From: Phoronis australis | Taxonomy: Eukaryota > Phoronida > Phoronidae | Direction of reading: 5' to 3' | Assembly (NCBI GenBank): GCA_002633005.1 | Contig: NMRA01000200.1 | Location: 216,072 to 238,068, forward strand | DNA: 21,997 nucleotides | Part shown: in pieces, positions 12,801 through 18,800 of the stretch | Position numbering within the stretch: position 1 is the first letter of the stretch | How the letters are laid out: every line of letters begins with the position of its first letter | Translations under genes and position numbers: made by a program | The notes under the pieces: model-generated | What the model saw: only the letters and a program-made list of their open reading frames with translations | What the model was told of the DNA's origin: nothing | Database searches by the model: none

Positions 12801-15800
12801 TACTATACGAGGACAGCGTGTCACCACGTGACCAATCTCAATACTATACGAGGACAGCGTGTCACCACGTGACCAATCTCAATACTATACGAGGACAGCG
12901 TGTCACCACGTGACCAATCTCAATNTTGTGTGCAGGTTTTACTGCAGAACAAAGTGACTTCCAGTAGCAGCCATCTAGTACAGTGTTGACCCACAGTTCA
13001 CAGTCCTCCTCATCAGTGACACACTTCTGCAGCAGGCTCAAGTTGAAAGCAGCCACCATACCAGCTGAGAGAGAGCTTGAGTGAGAGGCAGAAGAGTTCT
13101 TCGATCTCACATTAAAGGCCAGAGCACCAGACATAACAGGCCCTTCAAACCACTGGAAGTGTATTAACATAGCATAACATCATCAAAACTTCACAAAGCA
13201 ATTCAGCATTGGGACTGAACTTAAAACACTTGTGAACCGAATTTCAACTGACACCAAAGAATTAATAAAAATCTATGATGAATAATTTATTCATTAATGC
13301 AACTTACAAAATATCAGACATGTTGACAAAGGAGGAAGGATAATTAAGTTACATGCTTAATTAATACTGTACGAGGAGAGCGCGTCACCATGTGACCAAT
13401 CTCAATACTATACGAGGACAGCGTGTCACCACGTGACCAATCTCAATACTATACGAGGACAGCGTGTCACCATGTGACCAATCTCAATACTATACGAGGA
13501 GAGCGTGTCACCACGTGACCAATCTCAATGCTATACGAGGAGAGCGCATCACCACGTGACCAATCTCAATATTATAGAAGGAGATAGCGTCATCACGTGA
13601 CCAATCTCAGACATGCACAAAAACTCATCTGACATTCAATGGATGTCGGTAAAAAAATAACAAGGGAACATTAGACAAAAATAAGTTTATGTTACACATA
13701 AAATAAGCATAATAATGACTAAATACAATAAAATATAAGAACAGCTGTCAATAGAGTACAGACTCTTATTACAACTATTAGTTACTATTTAATAGTACAT
13801 AAACTCTAGTTACCCTAATATTAATAGTACATAAACTCTAGTTACCCTAATATTAATAGTAAATAAACTCTAGTTACCCTAATATTTAATAGTACATAAA
13901 CTCTAGTTACCCTAATATTTAATAGTACATAAACTCTAGTTACCTTAACATGCGGGAGGAATGCCACTACATGAATTTTAACTGAATGTAAGGCGGAAGT
14001 GTAATGTTACCTGTTCCAGAGGGGTATCGTCAGGTTTCACCATCAGACTTCTCATGAACAGACATGTGGCCGGTCCAAAATTGAGGCCAGGACACGCCTC
14101 CTCAGCCAGGGTCTTTGTTATCACATCACCAAGTTTAATACATGTGGTTACTAGTGAGTTTAATCTACAATAATTACTTCATGGTGTCAAGTACTTGCGA
14201 CATCAGAAACATGAAACACAGACTCCACAGACGGGTTTAAAAATGCTCAAATTTATAGTATCTACGTTCTGTATCACATTATAAGGCAACCAGGTGTTTC
14301 TAAATATTGAGAACGCCAACATGAATTCATAAAGTTTCAGAAGTTGCCACACTCCCCACAGTACATGCTAAAAGCAATCAGACAAAATATCACTTTCCTA
14401 TCAAGTTGGCTAACTCTGTTGACAGAGAAAATGACTGCCAACAACTTGTTATTGGGGCAAAATCCTAATTGGAGAACAGCATTTCCCCATCATGAATTCA
14501 ACTGGCATCCAAATATCATGATAAAAAATTACAAGTCATTTGGTCCCATATATTTTGCTGTATCCAGTACAATAAGTACTTGTCTTCATCAACACAGCTC
14601 ATCCCCTTTAATACCTGCTCACGGTATCTAGATGATTCAGTAAGCAGTATCTAATGACGTCTGCGACATCAATCAAGAACCCTGCATCCAGTAGTGAGCC
14701 ACCACTCTGTCTCACAAAGGACTCCACTCCTAACATCCAAGTACTCTCTAGCTGTCTTCTTGTGTCATCTGGTGGACATAATACAGAGAGATGTCATAGT
14801 CACATTGGTAAATAATGTACATTATTTATTCATAGGTTTTCAGTTTTAAGAAAGTACAGGAAAGCTAATTGATTTCAAGTTATAAGATGTAATTTTTTAA
14901 GAAAAAAATGTCAAACCCTGGTTAGATAAGAAGAGTTCGTGTGAAAGTGTTTTTAGAGATTTGTTCCACTCCAAGCAACTTACCAACTAACGTTGCATTT
15001 CCTTCGAGGTCGAATTTCATAAGTTCCACTATCAAAGATTTGGCAGATGTTACAAACTCTAGTCTCTGGAAAAACGACATGGCAATATTTGTACTACATG
15101 ACCTAAACACAGCGCAGTCGTTGTGTAATTGTGTGAAACAATTACAAATAATAAATTCATCCACCACCAATTAACATCATAAGAGGAATAACAGTGACAA
15201 AAGTGTTACACAAAAATGTCAATTTACTGAACAGATTCAGTAGAAAAAATCTTTTTGTTCACGTATAGTTATCGTAGCACATGATCAGGCACAGCTAGCT
15301 CAAAAGTGCATTGTTTAAGAACTGTAATATACACATGCACACTGAAACTTAGGGACTTGCAAAACAGGGAAAAACCAGTCACATGGTACTGACGACCCTG
15401 CTGCCACCTAGCTGTTGTGGGAACAATCAAGTTTTCAGAGGATGGGAAAGGGGACACTGTTGAGTATCATCAGTCTCTTACACGCCATATGTAAAGTCTG
15501 AAGATTTTTGACACAACTGATGCTCAAATCAGAGGCTTTCAGCTACCAGCAGACATTCTAGTGCACTGAGCAATCAAGATCACCAATTGATACAGAAGTT
15601 GAATCAAGAATTTGTAAGTATGCGTTGTTAAAACAATTTTGTTGATATGGCAAGCATAAGACTGTTGTCACATCATGTAAATAACATGTAGTCAAGTTTT
15701 AGCGCATTCATAAAAAGACTTTTGACTTACTGAAAAGAACTATTTACGGCAGATAGCTTTAAAAGTTGCACAAAAGGATATTAACTCCATCTTCCACAGT

Positions 15801-18800
15801 GAGTGTGCAATTTAAACGGATAACAATCCCACGTGATCCATATCTACAGCTTTGCGAGGGTCACCTATCATTTGGGTTGAAGCTCACCTGAACAGTAGAG
15901 ATGATAATCTGTGTTATTCTACACACAGACATGACGCAATGATCAACAGAGCTGGAGGATGACTGGGGAAGGGTGTGTTGTACTTGGGAGATGATAGCAG
16001 TCAGGTGCTTACTGTTGATAATAGTATCTACAATAGACCCCACAGTTGCTTATACGAGGTTAACTGATATCTGCTACCATGGATTACACTAACAATGGAA
16101 TTAATTAAATGTAGTGATGATATAACGATTTCAAGAAGTTCGTAACATGATCAATATTCACCACTAAGTATTGCAAAAGCCTGAGAAAGTTGCCAAAAAT
16201 TCAATAGATTTCAAATTTTATTACTAACACAGTTTTAATTTTATTACTTTAGTCAGATCTTCAATTCGTACAGCTGGTGTTCTGTTTTACAGCTGTTCTG
16301 ATTTGGGAACTTGGCCTTTCAGCTTATTCAATTTTAGCATCAATTTGGTATACTCTTGTAGCAGTTGAATTCACCTTCAGCAGGTTTTACTAAATGCTCT
16401 ATCACATGGTCTTGCCACATAATCTTTAAGTAATTACAAACCCAGAAATCGCTTTCGCATTACCACATAATCTATAACTCATAAACAAGATACGTTTTAA
16501 GCGTCTCTATCAATGTCATGATAAAAGATCCCAAATCCAGACATTCATGCCTCAGCTGTACTCACCTCCTTTCTCATTGGTTGTCAAAGCAACTTTCAAC
16601 AGATCCCAATCTTCATCAGAACCCTGTGAGTGTTTCCCTGAGTGCAGCGATTGACAGAAGGTCGTAACAAATTCAGTTAGTCTCACACCAAACTCATCAC
16701 TTTTCACTGATTCTTTGATACCTGCATCAGTAGATGTCAGCACTAGCTCCGCATACATTTGGAATAGCCTAGTATTGTTTACATTCTGAAAAACAGTCAA
16801 AATAACAAATTATTACTCACAACACGAAAACAGCCATTGCACAAAATACTGTCACAATGAAGCCAAAAATGGAATGTATAAAACAATGATTTCCTTAGGA
16901 TAGGAAACTCTAAATGACACTTGAATGTACTTGTACCACATCAATTCTAATCCTTTAATCATTACTTTTGCTGTAAAATGCTTTCTGCATTATCTATAAA
17001 CTTTAGCCCCAGACCACCCTGTAAGAAACATGTCATACCTTACAAATCATGGTAAGCAGTTCAAGCTTGCTCTCCTCAGATTCTCCAGCAATAACCTTGT
17101 GCATCAGTCTTAGTAAACATTGGGCAAACTCCTTGAAGATTTCAATAGACTCCTGTAGACTTATAAGCCATGGCACAAACACCTTAAGACACAACTGTAG
17201 ACTAGGTGGACAACTGTCAGCAACATTCTCCCCCGCTGCTCCCAACAGAGCAGCGTATAAGTGGTCACTCGGTAAGCTTTCTAGTAAACTTGACAGAAGC
17301 CTCAGGTGACTGACAGATGACTCTTTCCTGGCATTCTGGAAACTTGCCAAGCAGGTGTCTAATGCTAACTTTCGGTATTGGTCATTAGATTCTATTTTCC
17401 AGTCGTCAGTAGGTTTCTGCGTTTCAACATGTATGATCGTAGGAGGTGAGTCATTATCCCGTGACTGATCAAGAAAACGAAGGCGTGAAGCTTTTCCAGA
17501 TTTGGCTTTGGGTCCTTTGTGTGACAAACCAGTTTTCAAGCAGAGCATAAACAATGACATTCGATCTAAACTTGATCCCTTGTTACAGTAAAGTGCCTCA
17601 TCAAAAAGTATACAAAGTTCTTTCCAAAACGTGTCAGTGACCAATTGCGCTTTACAACAGCCACTGCTCTCTTCAGACTGCTTGATGAAGAAATCGATAA
17701 ATAAAGCACAGCGCTGATACAGGGTTGAATGTGCAAGGGTAGGCTTCTGGCTTGTGAATGACAAGCTGAGTGTTGAAACCAAGTGGTCTTTAAGAAGAGT
17801 TTGAAGTGTTCTAACATCGTCCACAGGACAGTCATGGCAGATGTAGTACTGAAGGCACTCCAGGTATGATGTCACTACTGCTGAACAATCACTCTGACTC
17901 ATTAGCACTCTATCTTTTAGTAACCTGGGTGAGCAAAACATAATCAGTTAATTTACATTTCAGAAAATCGCATCAGAAAATGATGTAACTCAGTTTTCAG
18001 TAACTGTAAAAGGGAAAATTTAACACAAAAGTAAAAAAGCAACTTATATTTGAATGTCCCCCCATACACAGTAGTGTTAACAGTATAATTCGCTATATCG
18101 ATCAATCATTAAATTTTCTTTTGAAAAATCATAGCAGAAAAGAATTCACTATTGCAACATGTGTTGTTCCTTACCCTGTTTTCAAATGATTGAACAGCAA
18201 GTTATAAAATTCTGCAGTTTTCACTTCAGTAGGCAGCTTGCTGAGAAATGGCAAAAGATGTGGGAAAATGCATGCAGCACTCCCCTCACCACCAGATGTC
18301 AGTACCGTCCATAGTTTGGGAATGACAGCTTTTCTGAGGTTGACATGCTGCCAACAATTCTGTAAACAGTTACAAAGTAAACAAGAACAGATCATGACAT
18401 TACAGTAAAAACTAAAATCTTGTTTCACGGACTGAACTAAGCAGTCCAGAAACAATGTGTGAGAAACTAGTCTCTGCACTAATTCTTTCTCATTTGTACA
18501 AGATTTTCTGAATGAAAAGAATAAATACCAGATGTACGCCATAAATAAAACATCATACCATAAGCCAAACTACTGAATAAAACATATGACAGTCTGACTC
18601 TATATCACTCACTGACCTGTTAATACTTTTTGTTTCACTGGGCAAATGCTTTAGAACAGGGTGCGTAAAGCCATTACCTCAACTGTAATGATGACAAGAA
18701 AGACTGCCTGCCAGAGACTGGCACACACTGCTGGCTTGGTCATATCCAAGTTGTGTAGAACAGCTGGACATATCTTACTATCCCACTTGTTAGCAAGCCT

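Larger units (their letters stand above)
12321..13529. repeat. Direct duplication of about 604 bases around a single N
   Basis: 12321-12924 and 12926-13529 match base for base without gaps. In the 437 bases before the minisatellite I count six substitutions, about 1.4 percent. The copy covers part of exon 13, its acceptor, intron and the start of the 41-bp array. The single N at the junction points to an assembly join. Confidence 0.85.

Noticed and set aside
12862-13170. A separate listerin-like coding frame
   Set aside because: It is the truncated second copy of exon 13 running through the N into the minisatellite, not a second gene.
12321-13608. CRISPR-like array of 41-bp units
   Set aside because: The units are contiguous without unique spacers, and the host is an animal; it is an ordinary minisatellite.
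13791-13946. Telomere-like CCCTAA once per unit of the 32-bp array
   Set aside because: Only one hexamer per unit, with unrelated sequence between; not a telomeric repeat.
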